From Amaranthus tricolor (lineage: Eukaryota; Streptophyta; Magnoliopsida; Caryophyllales; Amaranthaceae): a DNA stretch of 64,000 bases. The translations under genes and the position numbers were made by a program. Location: positions 8,758,883 to 8,822,882 of the forward strand of contig NC_080049.1 in the NCBI RefSeq assembly GCF_026212465.1, in the 5' to 3' direction. Positions 22,741-34,299 of the stretch are shown here, in pieces (the first letter of the stretch is position 1; each line of letters begins with the position of its first letter). Below the pieces are notes generated by a model, which ran no database searches, had not been told where the DNA came from, and saw only the letters and a list, made by a program, of their open reading frames with translations.

Positions 22741-25700
22741 CATCATCATCATTGTACCTAATATATCCAGCTCATAGGAAAACTATGATCAAGGACTAGG
22801 GAGGAAAGGTTGACGACAACTCATACTCATAAAGAAGAGTGCGGTCAAAGAATCCCTCGGCTCGAAAAAAGATCTTCAAAGAGCGTGAGAACCTGTAACT
22901 ACACGGAAAACCTGCAACTTACAAACACGATGACCATCAATAATAATTTAAAAATAATTATAAAATAACTATAAATAAATAAAAATAAAAATAAAGAGAA
23001 GTTAGAAATATAAAAATGAATAAAAGAGCGATACGTAAAATATTAGGGACCATGACAACGACAAGTAAGAGGTACAAAGTCAGAAATCTTAGAGAGGTGT
23101 AGGTCATGCACGTCACTTTTAATCTGTTCCTCCCATGTTCTTTTAGGTCTTGCTCGACTTTTCTTACCCTCCACTAAGATGCTTTCGATCCTTCTCACTG
23201 GGCGTCATAAGTTTTTCTTAGCATATGCCTAAACTATCTTAACCTATTCTCACAAATCTTTCCAGTTAGAGGTGCAACCCTTAACTTTTCCATAAACTCC
23301 TGGTTTCTAATTCTATTTATCATTGTGTGCCACACATTCATGTCAACATATGCATTTCTATAACTTCCATCCTCTGTTTGAAAACCTCCTTTAAAGGTCA
23401 ACGCGGTAAAATTTCCTTTTTAATCTACGAGGAAACTTTTTATCACAAAGCACCTCAGTTGCTACTTGCCACTTAAGCCAACCTGCTTGTATACAGTGAC
23501 TAACATCTCCGTCAATCTCCCCATTACTTTGAATTACCGATCTTCAAGTATTTGATTTGGACGTACCTGCAACAACTTCTCCCTCAATGGTCACCTCTGA
23601 TTCACCTATCGTTCTGTCCCATTGAAGTTGGATCGCAAAAATATTCTGTCATTGTAAGGCTTATGCGCAACCCTCTTCTAAGACTTCCCACCACTCTTCC
23701 AATTTTCAATTAACCTCGTCAGCGAAAAGCATGCACCACGGTACAATCTCCCAAATAGATTTAGAAATTTCCTCCATAACAACTGTAAAAATGAAAGGAC
23801 TTAGTAATGATCCCTGATGCAGTTCCACTTTAATTGAAAAAGACTCTGTTATACCCACCGGTGTAAGAATGTTGGTCGATACGCTGTCATACATATCCTG
23901 TATTTCCTTAATGTATCCATGATGTACTTCAGTGTCCTTAGGTCTTACCTCTGCCTAGACCTGGCTTTTGCCAACATAAAAATATGCTTCTCCCCCTTTT
24001 TGGTATCAAGCTTCTGATAAAAGTCCTCATACGCACGACCTTTTGCGTTTGGTACCGCTTTCTTTGCCGCCCGTTTTGCTTCTTTATGACTCTCTTTCTT
24101 ATGTATTCTATCCTCGTCCTCCGTGCAAGCCATAAGTTCTTTGAATATCTTGTTTTTGTCTTTTATCTTCATTTGCACCTTCTCATTCCATCACTACGAC
24201 TTTTTGTACACCTTTGGTTTCCCCATCGACACCTCTAATGTCTCTTTTGCGACTTTTTGAATGGTGTTAGGCCATAATCATCCACATTAGATTTGCATTG
24301 TCAGGTTTTTTTAGGAAGCTGAACGACTTAATCTTGACAAAGTAGGGGCCATATTTCCTTTAAGTCTACCCCACATGATCGTATGCTTGAACTCTATCTT
24401 CATCTTGGTAATATTCCTCCTCATACGAAACACTAGTACAAATAACCTATGTTGGGTGGGCATCTCTGTAACCAACACCATTTTACAATCCAGGCATGAG
24501 GATCGATCACCCTTCCGTACAAAACAATAGTCAATTTGGGTTGCATGCCCACCACTCTTGGACGTTATCAAGTGCTCATCCTTCTTTCTAAAGATCGAGT
24601 TTGTTATAACCAACTTCTTTTCTAAAGCAAACTCAAGTAAGTTCTCTCTACTCTCATTTCTAACCAAAACCACCATGAACCAAGCTATAGTTATATGCCT
24701 CCTTGTATTGAAGTCTCCAGCTATAAAAACTTCTTCATCGGCAGGGATGGTACCTATAAGGTCTCCTAGGTTATCCCAAAACTCTCGCTTCACTTGATCA
24801 TCGAGCCCAACTTGGGGCCCATAAGCACTAATGATCGATATGAACTCTTTTCCCACTACTATTCTAACTAGCATAATCCTTTCATTGAACCTCCTCACTT
24901 CTACCACTTACTTTAGGATATCATTAGCTACAAGAAAACCAAACCCAACTACACCGCCCATCCAAAAATACATATCATAGCTTATAACCCTTTAAAACTC
25001 TTGCTCTTTGCCCCTTCCACCTAATCTCTTGAACACATGCCACGTGGATCCTGTAATTAAAAAGTTTTGTCACCAACTCCAATGACATGGCTTCTAAGAT
25101 GTCTGTATTTCAAGTCCCCACTCTCAATTCCAGGTCCACCTTACTTTGCCCCCTTTAAGCCCCTACTTGGACCTAACCTCAGGTCACCCATAGCTCATCT
25201 CTACCTCTATATTCGATTACCCGGGCCAAGACCATAAATAATAGGATATTAACACCCTCACAAATGTTAACACCTCTAACTCAAGCGTAACCAAGTCAAA
25301 ACCCCAAAAAAGGTTAGAGCAAAGAAACAAAACTAATAAAAGATAGATAATAAAATAGGTGCAAGGAAGGAAAAAAAGAAAAAAACACACGTCACCTAAC
25401 AAACACAAACTGGCTATGGAACGAGAGAACGCAAAGCAGAGGACTAAGAAGCACTTACAAACACTAACAAACACTAACCAAGAACAACAACAAACATAAC
25501 TGGGTTAACAAAACGAACTACTCAGAGAAAAATCAAAAACTCACAGTCGAATAAAACAAGACACTATCAAATGTCACCTTCAAAAAATCAAAATGCAGAT
25601 AAAAAAAGAGAAGCGACAAAATAGCAAGAAGATACAGCTATCCAAAAACTAACGAACAAAGGGAACAAAAAAAACGCAACAAAAAGCACAAACAAATCAG

Positions 25701-26180
25701 AAACCAAACAAAAACCTAAAACAAAACCTACCCAAAACCTATGTTAAAGGCAACAGAAAAAAAAAAAAAAAAAAACCCAGTAATGGGCTAATCCAAAAAC
25801 TAATATAAAAAGAGAATAAAAAATAAATAAAAATCTAAGTAAAAGGAAAAGTAAATAAAGAAAAATGGCTATGGATGGATATCACCTCTGTTAGCGGTTG
25901 TATGCCAGCCAATCTTCCTTCCCTAAATTGACTGGTTTAAACCACCGACAGTGGCACAACGAGCGAAGGTGAGGATGGAGGCGGAAAGGCGTTTACTTAC
26001 CTTTGGGCTTTGGCTTTAAGAATGGTGACCAGGAATTCCGCACCTGTATATAAAGAAGGAAGGAAAAGAGGGTGGGAGTGGGAATGCTGGCGGGCGTGGG
26101 GGTGGGGTGGGAGCAACGGTGAGGAATAGGAGGGATTTGGGTATCTGTCGTTAAAAGCTACAAACTACAGAGATAAAGTA
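22741..26180 (-). mobile_element. Near full-length RTE-type LINE
   Basis: Minus-strand element of about 3.4 kb. The 3' end is a short trinucleotide repeat (ATGATGATGATG on the minus strand, at 22741), typical of RTE LINEs, which lack a long poly(A). The 5' end is a GC-rich leader (about 25880-26150) containing a GGTAAGT splice-donor-like site. GTAAATATT flanks both ends (22724-22732 and 26181-26189), a plausible target duplication. Coding parts are endonuclease and reverse transcriptase remnants. Confidence 0.75.
23060..25170 (-). pseudogene. RTE LINE endonuclease / reverse transcriptase, decayed
   Basis: The endonuclease/exonuclease/phosphatase region is best preserved at 24311-24907: ISAYGPQVGLDDQVK, GDFNTR (catalytic GDFN-type motif) and ATQIDY. 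Upstream, at 24950-25170, the start of the domain is readable but broken by stops. A basic linker at 23945-24178 and a reverse transcriptase piece at 23706-23894 follow, with LHQGSLLSP and FADE where the catalytic FADD/YADD box is expected, so the second Asp is lost. Many frameshifts and stops make this a pseudogene. The family copies its RNA at a nicked target site. Confidence 0.8.
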
Positions 26181-26428
26181 GTAAATATTTTTAATTCAAT
26201 TGAAAAATGACAAATTGCACAACCATCTTAAGTCTTTCATTTGTTATTATATATCAAAACTAATATATTATAGAGAAAATTATAATAAACTACCTATTCT
26301 ATACCCCTCTTTGCAAAAAAACTACCTTATCTAAAATTTTTTGCAAAAAACTACCTTATATAATACATTTCTTTGCAAAAGAATACCTTATGACGATTTT
26401 TAGGGTTTGACCGTTAAAAGTAACCATT

Positions 26429-26462
26429 GACTATCACGTGATAGTCACGTGACCTTATAAAA
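26429..26462 (+). promoter_or_regulatory. Double G-box palindrome and TATA box of the GRF gene
   Basis: GACTATCACGTGATAGTC (26429-26446) is a perfect 18-bp palindrome around CACGTG. A second CACGTG overlaps its end (26446-26451) and TTATAAAA follows at about 26455. The start codon is 170 bp further on. Confidence 0.6.
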
Positions 26463-26631
26463 CACGCCTTTTTCTTCATTTCACGCTGCTTTGAATCAGT
26501 TGCTTCCCCTTCTTCTTCGAAAAACCCTAAATTATTCCTGTAATTGGTCTTTCTCCCTTCTTTCTTTCTATCCCTTGATTTACAATCCCTAAATCATTCA
26601 AAGAACCCAATTTTTTTCCAAGTAATTAGTA

Positions 26632-27085
26632 ATGTCTTCTTCTTCTTCAACCCAAAATTCAATACTTGAAAAATGTGGGTGTGGAGTTCCCTTTGCAAGG
26701 AGGGTTTCATGGACCAAGGAAAATCCAGGAAGAAGGTTTAAGACTTGCGTTTTTTTATGATCCTGATACAAATTGGAAGGGATGCAAAAAGTTTAAATGG
26801 GTTGATGAACCTGAAATGACTGTTTGGCAAAGAGAAGTAACTAACAAACTTGTGGAGGACAAGCGACAATTAGCAACCGAAATCAAGATTTTGACATCAA
26901 GGGTTTGTTCCTTGGAACATGAAAAGGAACAAGCAATTTCAGAAATTAAAAGGATTAAGAAGAAATGGATGAATGAGAGGAAGCATGGAAATCAGATTAC
27001 AAGCTTTGTATTAGGGTTTTTCTTTTGTTTTTTGTTGGTGTTTGTTGGCCTCTTAGGTTTTGATGATGACTTCACTTTTAACTAA
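26632..27085 (+). pseudogene. GRF zinc-finger, single-TM protein of the MuDR-like element (frameshifted)
   Basis: The frame from ATG at 26632 gives a short Ser-rich N-terminus and the GRF zinc finger: CGCGVPFARRVSW, then NPGRRFKTC. A run of seven Ts (26750-26756) shifts the frame and creates a stop; reading continues in the other frame with YDPDTNWKGCKKFKWVDEP, which completes the C-C-F-W-D pattern. A coiled coil (about KRQLATEIKILTSRVCSLEH) and a C-terminal hydrophobic helix (SFVLGFFFCFLLVFVGLLGF) follow. One T fewer would keep the frame. Small GRF proteins of this layout are common in plants; the role is unknown. The position, convergent with a transposase, suggests an accessory gene of the transposon. 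A sequencing error in the T run is a possible alternative. Confidence 0.75.
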
Positions 27086-27115
27086 ACAAACATGTTTTAG
27101 AGATTGTTTTGTAGG

Positions 27116-28228
27116 TGAATATCCGATTCTGTTGAAATCGTTGATGAAGCCTATGACTTGGTTCGTGGAAGTTGTACGTGTCTTAGAATATCCAAGAAGT
27201 CAGATATGTGCTTAGGACGTTAAAGGTAGACAGACGGTCTACTGTTCCCAAAGTTGACAATCTGACTGAAGTTGTAGATGGAGACAGTACACTGTTCCCA
27301 CGTCGCAGGTCTGGAGAAAAACATCGGCTGAAAATTGCGAATTAATTATTTTCTGTTTTTAAGTTGATGTAACGGTTAAAAATTAAATTAATTGCTTAAT
27401 TAATTAATAAATTGGTTGGCAAAACTATTTTTAGGTTATCTAAAAATAGCCTAAGACTTATTCTTTTTAAGATTGAGATCTCCTATTATTTAGGATCTTG
27501 TGTTTTAATTCCTATGCTATTTTTAGCTTGAGGAAACCATTTTCCTCTTTGAGCAAATAGCAGCCGGACGTTTATTTTTTTGGCAAGACCACTATCTTTT
27601 TCTTTTGAGAACGTGGAGGATAGTGGTAGGTGTGTCTAAGGTAACTGCTGGCTGTTCCCACTATAAATAGGAGGAACTTTGCTCAAACCGTGAGGATCCA
27701 AGAGTGTCCATTAAGGGAGATCATTTAAGAAAAATATTTTCAGTTTTTAAATGCCAATTAATTTATTGTATTTTTCTTAAAGCAATTATTTAATTTTTAT
27801 CCTCTTGAGAATTTGGCCTTGTAAGGGTATGTGTGTGTTTTGTTGTAACTAGACTTAAGGGAAGTCTAGGGGAATAGAGAAGCTTCAAGAGAAGCGTGAG
27901 AAGAGAAAGAGAAGGAGAAAGAGAAGAGAAATAGAAGTAGGCCTAGAATAGAGAAGCTTCAAGTGAAGCAAATTGTTTTATGTGATTGTAATTGATTGCC
28001 TAAAACATAGTGAGAATTTTGAAATCCCGGGGGGTCGTGGTTTTTCCTTCTTATTAGGCCAAGAAGGTTTCCACGTAAAATCTTTGTCTCCTTTTTATCT
28101 TTTTCATTTTAAGTTTAAGTTTTATTTTATTATAATTCCGCAAAAATTAGAGGCATAAATCTTAAACATAATACACAACAATTCACCCCCCCTCTTGTTG
28201 CATTCGACCATCTATTTGCATTTCTACA
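27116..28228 (+). mobile_element. Solo LTR, probably copia (SIRE/Maximus-like)
   Basis: About 1.1 kb between TGAATATCC and ...GCATTTCTACA, with a TATA box (CTATAAATAGGAGG, about 27661), a purine-rich leader (27880-27950) and, near the 3' end, TTCACCCCCCCTCTTG, a hallmark of SIRE-type copia LTRs. No second copy is present. The ends and a target duplication are not certain. Confidence 0.65.
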
Positions 28229-28949
28229 GTGTTGGTTGTTGTAATCAAGGCTAGTAGATGAAGTTTATGACCTATTAAGAATTTGTATTAGTGATTTAGG
28301 TATTGTAACATGATTATGATGAATGAAATGTCTTTTTATTTTGGCTATTTGATTTCTCTTTTGGTATTGTTATTTGCTGGTTGTTCTTTGGTTGATGTTT
28401 TCAATAACATCAGTATACACACTGCTTGCAGTGATCAACATCAGTAGCCTTTTCAATGTGTTTCAAATCTGTATTTCAGCACTGATTCAAGACTAAGCAA
28501 CTTGCACTAATGCTTGTTGCACTGCTGCACACAATCAAGATGAACACAATTCATCACAGTAACTGATGCACATAGTAACTGAAATCATCACAGTAAATTG
28601 CTGTTTGCTGTGTTTGGAAATCAGATGGCTCAGTAGCAATGTACATTAGATGGCTCAGTTCATATACTGATTTGCTTAATTCAGAAATCATCACAGATCA
28701 GAGTTTCAGTAGCCATATCAAGAAGATTCACACAGTGACTACTTCTCAAAGCACATTGAGTTTACTGCAATTAACAAATTTACTTAATTCAAGATAGTAA
28801 GTCAATGAAACAAAGTACATTCTCAGTTCATATACTGATTTGCTTACATGTAGTTCAACATAGTACGTTCTAAGTACATTCATAGTACACAATATATGTC
28901 TTACATTAAATCAACACATTACATTCAACTTCAATTTACTTTTACAGCT
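28229..28949. other. Non-coding spacer between the convergent transposon genes
   Basis: Contains many short repeats of CACAGTAACTGA / GCTCAGTTCATATACTGATT type but no ORF of note. It probably holds the 3' ends of both transposon genes. Confidence 0.5.
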
Positions 28950-31525
28950 CTATATTTGACTATGTTGATCCATTACATATGAAGTAGATGCATCTGTTGC
29001 ACTTTGCGTTTGTTGTTGACTACTAGAGCAAGGAACATCATTTGGTGTGGACTGTTGAGTAGAAGAAGATCCCATTTTAGGCCTTCCACCCTTTGACTTT
29101 ATCTTTGTTGGTTGTGGTTTGGCTGGATTCTTGCATCCTTTTTTGTAGTGACCTAAGTCACCACAATTACCACATCTCCGTTGCTTGAATTCTCGAACAG
29201 CAGTTACAGGCTTCTTACCTCCTTTACCTTCATCAGTTTCCTTTTTCCTTTTCCTCATTTTAGGCCTTCCAGGCATCTTTCGAAATGGTGGAGGAAGAGA
29301 TTTGGCTAAAGTGGTTGTCGGCCACATTTCGCGTCTTGGCATACCATAAAACTTTGGAGCATACGTCTTTGCATACGTTTCTACAAGATACGCCTCATGG
29401 ACAAATTCACTGGCATCTAATTTTCTAATAACAATACAAGCCATGGCATGTTTACAAGGGATGCCAAGAAGATTCCAACTTCCACAAAGGCAAGTCTTAT
29501 TGGTCAAGTTTACAACGTAACTTTGTTCATCATCATCCACCTCAAACTCAGACACATCCACTGGGATTACCCTCAAACCATATATTTCCTTTGAATTTCT
29601 TTCAATCATTTTGGTGATAACTGGTATCAACACACCTTTAAAGTTACTCAATCCTTCTCTTTTGGATGCACTTCTTTGCATCATATATCTCCTAATCCAC
29701 TCCATAAGAGAAATTATGGGCTTCCCCCTTACTTCTACTAACACATTATTGAATGACTCACAAAAATTAACAACATCTCAGACTTACTCCTACTAGAAAA
29801 AGCATGCCTAGACCAGTGTTTAGCAGGAATAGCAGCTAGATATTCATATGCTTGAACATAATTATTCTTTATTTCATTTATTTCTCTATCAAAATGAAAA
29901 TGTAAAAGGTAAATTGTTGCTAATTAGTTCGGCATTACATTCAAATATTTGATTGTATACTTGATTACATACCTTGTTGTAAGCTCTTGCTGCTTTCCAA
30001 AAGTGATGTTTGTACCACTCTCCAGGGAACTTGATCTTGAAGTTAGCCCATATATGCCTACAGCAGAACCTAATTTTAGCTTCAGGAATCACTGAGTTCA
30101 AAGCTTCAATCAAACCCTACATTGTCCACAAATTAGTATTAGGGTTATAACATTAGTTACATTTGAAACAAGATATGTGTTAACAAGTAATTATGTTCAT
30201 ACCTTTTGCCTATCGCTCATGAAGGTAAAATCTTCACATCCTGCTTGTACCCAACTACTCGATGAACTAACTGACTTTAGGTCTTCTACGAGGAGATTTA
30301 GAAACCAAGTCCAAGTTTCTACGTTTTCTGTTTCGACCACAGCCCATGCAACAGGGAAGATGTTATTGTTCCCATCCTTACCTACAGCAGTCATCAAAAC
30401 CCCAGGGAATTGTCCATTCAAATGTGCCCCATCAACACATATAATAGGCCTACAGCCAGCAACAAAACCATCCTTACATGCTGGCAAACATATATACATC
30501 CTTTGAAACAAGGGTGGAGGTGTGTCTATTCCAATGCATTTCACGATTGCAGTGCTTCCTGGGTTAAACCTCCTTATTGCTTCCGCATAATCCTACACCC
30601 TGCTATACTCTTCACTAGCATCACTAACTATCATTTTCTTAGCAATTCTTTTAGCCATGTAACACTTAGAATACTTCACTTCACAACCTAACTCTCTGTT
30701 AACCCGTTTCTTAAATGCCTTTAATTCCCAATTTGGATTTTCCCTCCAATCCTCTATGTATTTCTCAGCTAAATACAAAGCAGTGACTTTGTTATTTTGG
30801 TGTTGGTGACCACAAGTGTGCTCGGGAAAATAACTCCTTATTTGAAGTGTCTCCTCATCTTTCAACTTCACAGCATGAACCTTAAAATAACACTTCTTAT
30901 CCTTCCCACAAACACAGTTCACAATTCTAGCTTTCGATTTCATGCAATCGCATCTATTGTAGCAATACACACTTATCCTACTTCTACCATTATGCAGGTA
31001 ATAATAATTGTAACCACATTTAATAGCATGGTACCTTAATGCTTTTTTAAAGACATATGTCGAAGGAAACTTAAGGCCTAAAGACAAATTGATCTTACCC
31101 TTGAAATCAACCTCAGGATTGAATGTAGGATAGCTGCCTATACCTTCCTCATCAACATTCAATGCACCCAAATCATCATCATCATCATGTACTTCATCAT
31201 CATTAAAGTATATGTCTCTATTGTTTTCTTCATCAACCTCCTTATCTACTATCAATCTAATTTCATCATCACCTATAAACACATCATCGAGACCATAAAC
31301 TACATTTTCTGCAAACAAATCAGAATCATCCTCATATTCATCCTCATCACCACAAATGAAATCATCATCACTGCTATCCTCAAAATCAGAAAGTTCTTGC
31401 TCTATGTGGCCTCTCTCATTTGGTGTAAGGTTTAGGATAGAAATATCAGCTGAGTTATTTGTTTTAGATCTAGGGTTAGCACTTACACATTCTTTATAAC
31501 CCGTATATGTGTTTGGTGGTCCCAT
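28950..31525 (-). pseudogene. mudrA-type MULE transposase, recently inactivated
   Basis: Acidic N-terminus, MuDR DNA-binding region with Cys-rich segments (CDCMKSKARIVNCVCG), DDE domain (ICVDGAHLNGQFPGVLMTAV; second Asp in FMSDRQK; Glu in the CESFN box), SWIM zinc finger (CLCGSWNLLGIPCKHAMAC) and CCHC knuckle (CGNCGDLGHYKKGC), then a Ser/Gln-rich tail. Exon 1 ends at 30203 (GTATGA donor); exon 2 is 30116-29972; exon 3 starts near 29880 and its acceptor is not settled. Two lesions are seen: an in-frame TAG at 30593-30595 where Gln is expected, and a small deletion near 29770 before the CESFN box. Apart from these the frame is well preserved, so inactivation looks recent. Family role: binds TIRs and cuts and pastes the element. 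Confidence 0.85.
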
Positions 31526-31751
31526 TTGCCCAACATCAACATCTACATTTGCTCTAACTTAGGTACATTATTATTCTTCTTCTCACTTCTTAAATACTGA
31601 CACTAACCAACTTTTCAAATAGAATTATAAAAATGCCCTTAAATTCATTTTCATTATAAAATAAAAATTATTATTATTAAACTTAAATTATTAACAAGAA
31701 TTAAATTTAAAAATTTTAATTAAAAAAATTTAAAAATTGAAAAATGAACCC

Positions 31752-31838
31752 AATAGCACAAAACGTGCGACTAAAACTAGGCTTTAGTCGCGGATTTGTG
31801 CGACTCGACCTTGTTGCAATCACATGTTTTGTGCGAAT
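31752..31838. repeat. Array of palindromes, 33-bp period (array 3, degenerate)
   Basis: Three 21-bp units at 31752, 31785 and 31818, with 12-bp spacers. Arms of the GTCGCAC / GTGCGAC type persist in part (ACAAAACGTGCGACT; TTTGTGCGACT; ACATGTTTTGTGCGA). It is followed by the same AT-rich, T-run context as arrays 1 and 2. No transposon gene adjoins. Confidence 0.75.
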
Positions 31839-32129
31839 AATATTTTTAAATTAATATTTTTTTGTTGTTTTTATTTGATTATTATTTATTTTTTATTTAA
31901 ATTTTTATTAATAATTTTTTGTTCATTACCAAAAATATTTTTTTTTTATTTTTAGTTTATGTGCGCAACATGTTAACTTATACAGATAAAATTTATATAT
32001 CCATTTCATTACGCTCCATCCAATAGTACTTTGATACATTTGCATTTTATCTAAATGTATTAAAATGCATTTGTACTATACATTCAATTAAAGTACCACT
32101 TTAGCAGATTTATAGTATATATAACCAAG
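31839..32129. other. AT-rich spacer
   Basis: T-rich tract following array 3, then short repeats around TTTGATACATTTGCATTTT. Nothing coding. Confidence 0.5.
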
Positions 32130-32650
32130 CTTTCTTTCCCTAAACCTACTCTGAGTGCGGCTAACTTTGAGACTTTGGATGGTTGGTGTGATTTTGATTG
32201 GTCGAGTTGCCCCTTACTCAATGTTCTTTATCCGACTAGTTAGTTTTTCTCGGTTGCTCTCCTTTTTCATGGAAGAAAAAGAAAAATATTGTTGCTTCTC
32301 GATCATCCGCAGAGGTAAAGTATTGCTCTATAGCCGCTGTTACTTGTAAACTCAAATGGTTAAAAGGTTTACCGGTGAGCTTCGGAGTGCTACATCCAAA
32401 AGCTATGAGTCTATTGATAGTCAATCTGCATTATTGTATCGTGCGCAAAATCCTATCTTTTATGAACGTACCAAACACATTATTGAAGTTGATTGTCATT
32501 TCATATGAGATGTATACAAAATTGTACAATTTTCCATGTTCCTACTAATGCTCAATTGACAAATATTTTCATAAAGGCTTTATGCTATAGTCAATTTATG
32601 TTTCTTCTCTACAAGTTGATCATTTGTGACCTTAGTGCTCTAACTTGAGG
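32130..32650 (+). pseudogene. Copia RNase H / pol 3' end, decayed
   Basis: Across shifting frames the stretch reads like the C-terminal RNase H region of copia polyproteins: CDSDWAS-type, then SSAEAEYR-like, CELKWLK-like, and finally HVPTNAQL-like with an IFTKAL-like end (the most conserved copia tail). Frameshifts and stops occur throughout. It ends just before TGTTGGGAATAA at about 32653, a typical LTR start, so this is the 3' end of a copia element whose LTR is then interrupted. Confidence 0.75.
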
Positions 32651-32705
32651 GGATGTTGGGAATAATTTCATCTATAGATTTTTTCTAATAATTTAATATT
32701 AGATA

Positions 32706-33565
32706 GATACTCGTGCCATGCACGGAGATTGAAAAAAAGTTTTTGAATTAATTCTATACTTGTATTATATTATTACATTTGTTTTAAATATTATTTACTC
32801 TAAAGATTATAAATAGGAATAGGAAATATGTAGGTAGCAATGACATGATCAAATGAAGTTGGGGAAATACAATAATAGGTCACTCTTTGATCTCTTTTAG
32901 TTAAAATATAATCAAGTGAGATTTTATATTTATTTTTTTAATAGCTATATATTCATGGATAAATTTAATAAAAATTTTTTAATAAATTCAAATAATTTTT
33001 TTTATAATAAAGCTTTAAATTTTTTTTCAATAGTTGAATGATTTTTGGAATTGTTTTTAAAAAAGTCAAAAATATTACAAATTTGGTCTCATTTTAAAGA
33101 TCTTGAAAAAATTTTACCGTTTGTACAATTTTTTTAATAATACATTTATTTATAGGTGAAATTACATATTTAATAATAAAACTACTTTTTAAAGAAAATA
33201 GGAATATGAAATAGATAAGTAGTAATGAAATTTGCATGTCAGTATAATTATGAAGATATAACTAAATAATCTTGAAAAATAATTTTGTTATATTAAGATA
33301 TTATTCTATTTATTTTGGAAATAATATTGGAAAATAATATTGGTTTACAAATTTAGTTTTGTTTCATTTTGCTATATTTAAAAGTTATTCTTTTTACCAA
33401 GGTAAATAATTTGGAAATTATACGGCTTACCAAATCTTCTTCTACACGTTAAATTGAACTATATTAAGAAATGATTTTCACTGCAAATTCACCTGTCACA
33501 TTAGCATAAAAATGAGCGGGAAATTTTTTCTGAGAGTCTGACATGTGTCAGTCCTATTTATTCAT
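32706..33565. mobile_element. Non-autonomous element with a Helitron-like 3' hairpin (class uncertain)
   Basis: Begins ACTCGTGCCATGCACGGAG, then AT-rich non-coding DNA. Near the other end a perfect 14-bp palindrome CTGACATGTGTCAG (33538-33551) stands 13 nt before TTAG, a layout similar to the Helitron 3' end (hairpin plus CTRR). The start resembles that at 21112. It lies within the copia LTR remnant. Confidence 0.4.
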
Positions 33566-33657
33566 TAGTAGTTTTTATAGATTATAGATTATAGATAGAT
33601 AGATAGATTTGCTATACATTTGCCCATAACATATTATATTAATAATAATAGGTAATA

Positions 33658-33960
33658 CTCCCTCCAATTCAAAGGAAATGTCCCATTTTCTTTTTGGGTA
33701 AGTTTACCACAAATGTTCAATTGCTATTTATAGTATTCATTTTTTTAACCATTTTAGTTTTACCCTTAAATTAAATGCACTTATTTATAGTGGTCCTACC
33801 CTTTCTTAATATTTGTGCTAAACTAATATGAGATGTTAGGTGTGATATAAAGAGAGTAATAAGGTATGCTGCCAACAAACTAAGACAAATATTGAATTAT
33901 TTACATCGAACTAACAGTAAATGTTGGATTAGTAGAAAATGAAGGAATAATGATGAAATA
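33658..33960. mobile_element. Partial Stowaway-like MITE
   Basis: Left end CTCCCTCCAATTCAAAGG follows TA at 33656-33657. No convincing complementary right end is visible, so the element is probably truncated. Confidence 0.45.
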
Positions 33961-34299
33961 GTGACGATCATTATTAAGAAGAAAAATTATTAGACTTGTT
34001 ATTATTCTTGTTATGTTTTGCAAGTTTTTTTGCAGGTCATATTCACAAGAGAGATGAATTCTAACTCAACATGATGAAATAGTGAAGATCATTATTAAAA
34101 AGAAAAAAATTATTTTAATTGGGCTCATCTTTGCCTCTTCATAAAATTTAATCCACTGAAAGTAAATTGCAGAATTCAGCCTACTGTTAAAAGAAGAAAT
34201 TCTAACAATTTGACAATATCGATCAAATCACCTACCTGTTCTTAGTTTTAACTAATTTTACTTGGTTAAGTTCTTATATTCTGGTGTATTAGTGAAGTG

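Larger units (their letters stand above)
26273..31560. mobile_element. MuDR-like element with convergent GRF and transposase genes
   Basis: The left end begins GAGAAAATTATAATAAACTA, a MULE-like TIR start, followed by three tandem phrases of the type TTTGCAAAA(A)ACTACCTTAT. Inside are a plus-strand GRF zinc-finger gene and a minus-strand mudrA-type transposase, convergent as in maize MuDR. A solo LTR splits the region between them. No matching TIR was found just beyond the transposase start (31526-31750), so the right end seems lost or replaced. Confidence 0.7.

Noticed and set aside
24558..24797. Plus-strand ORF across the LINE endonuclease region
   Set aside because: Antisense to the recognisable endonuclease frame.
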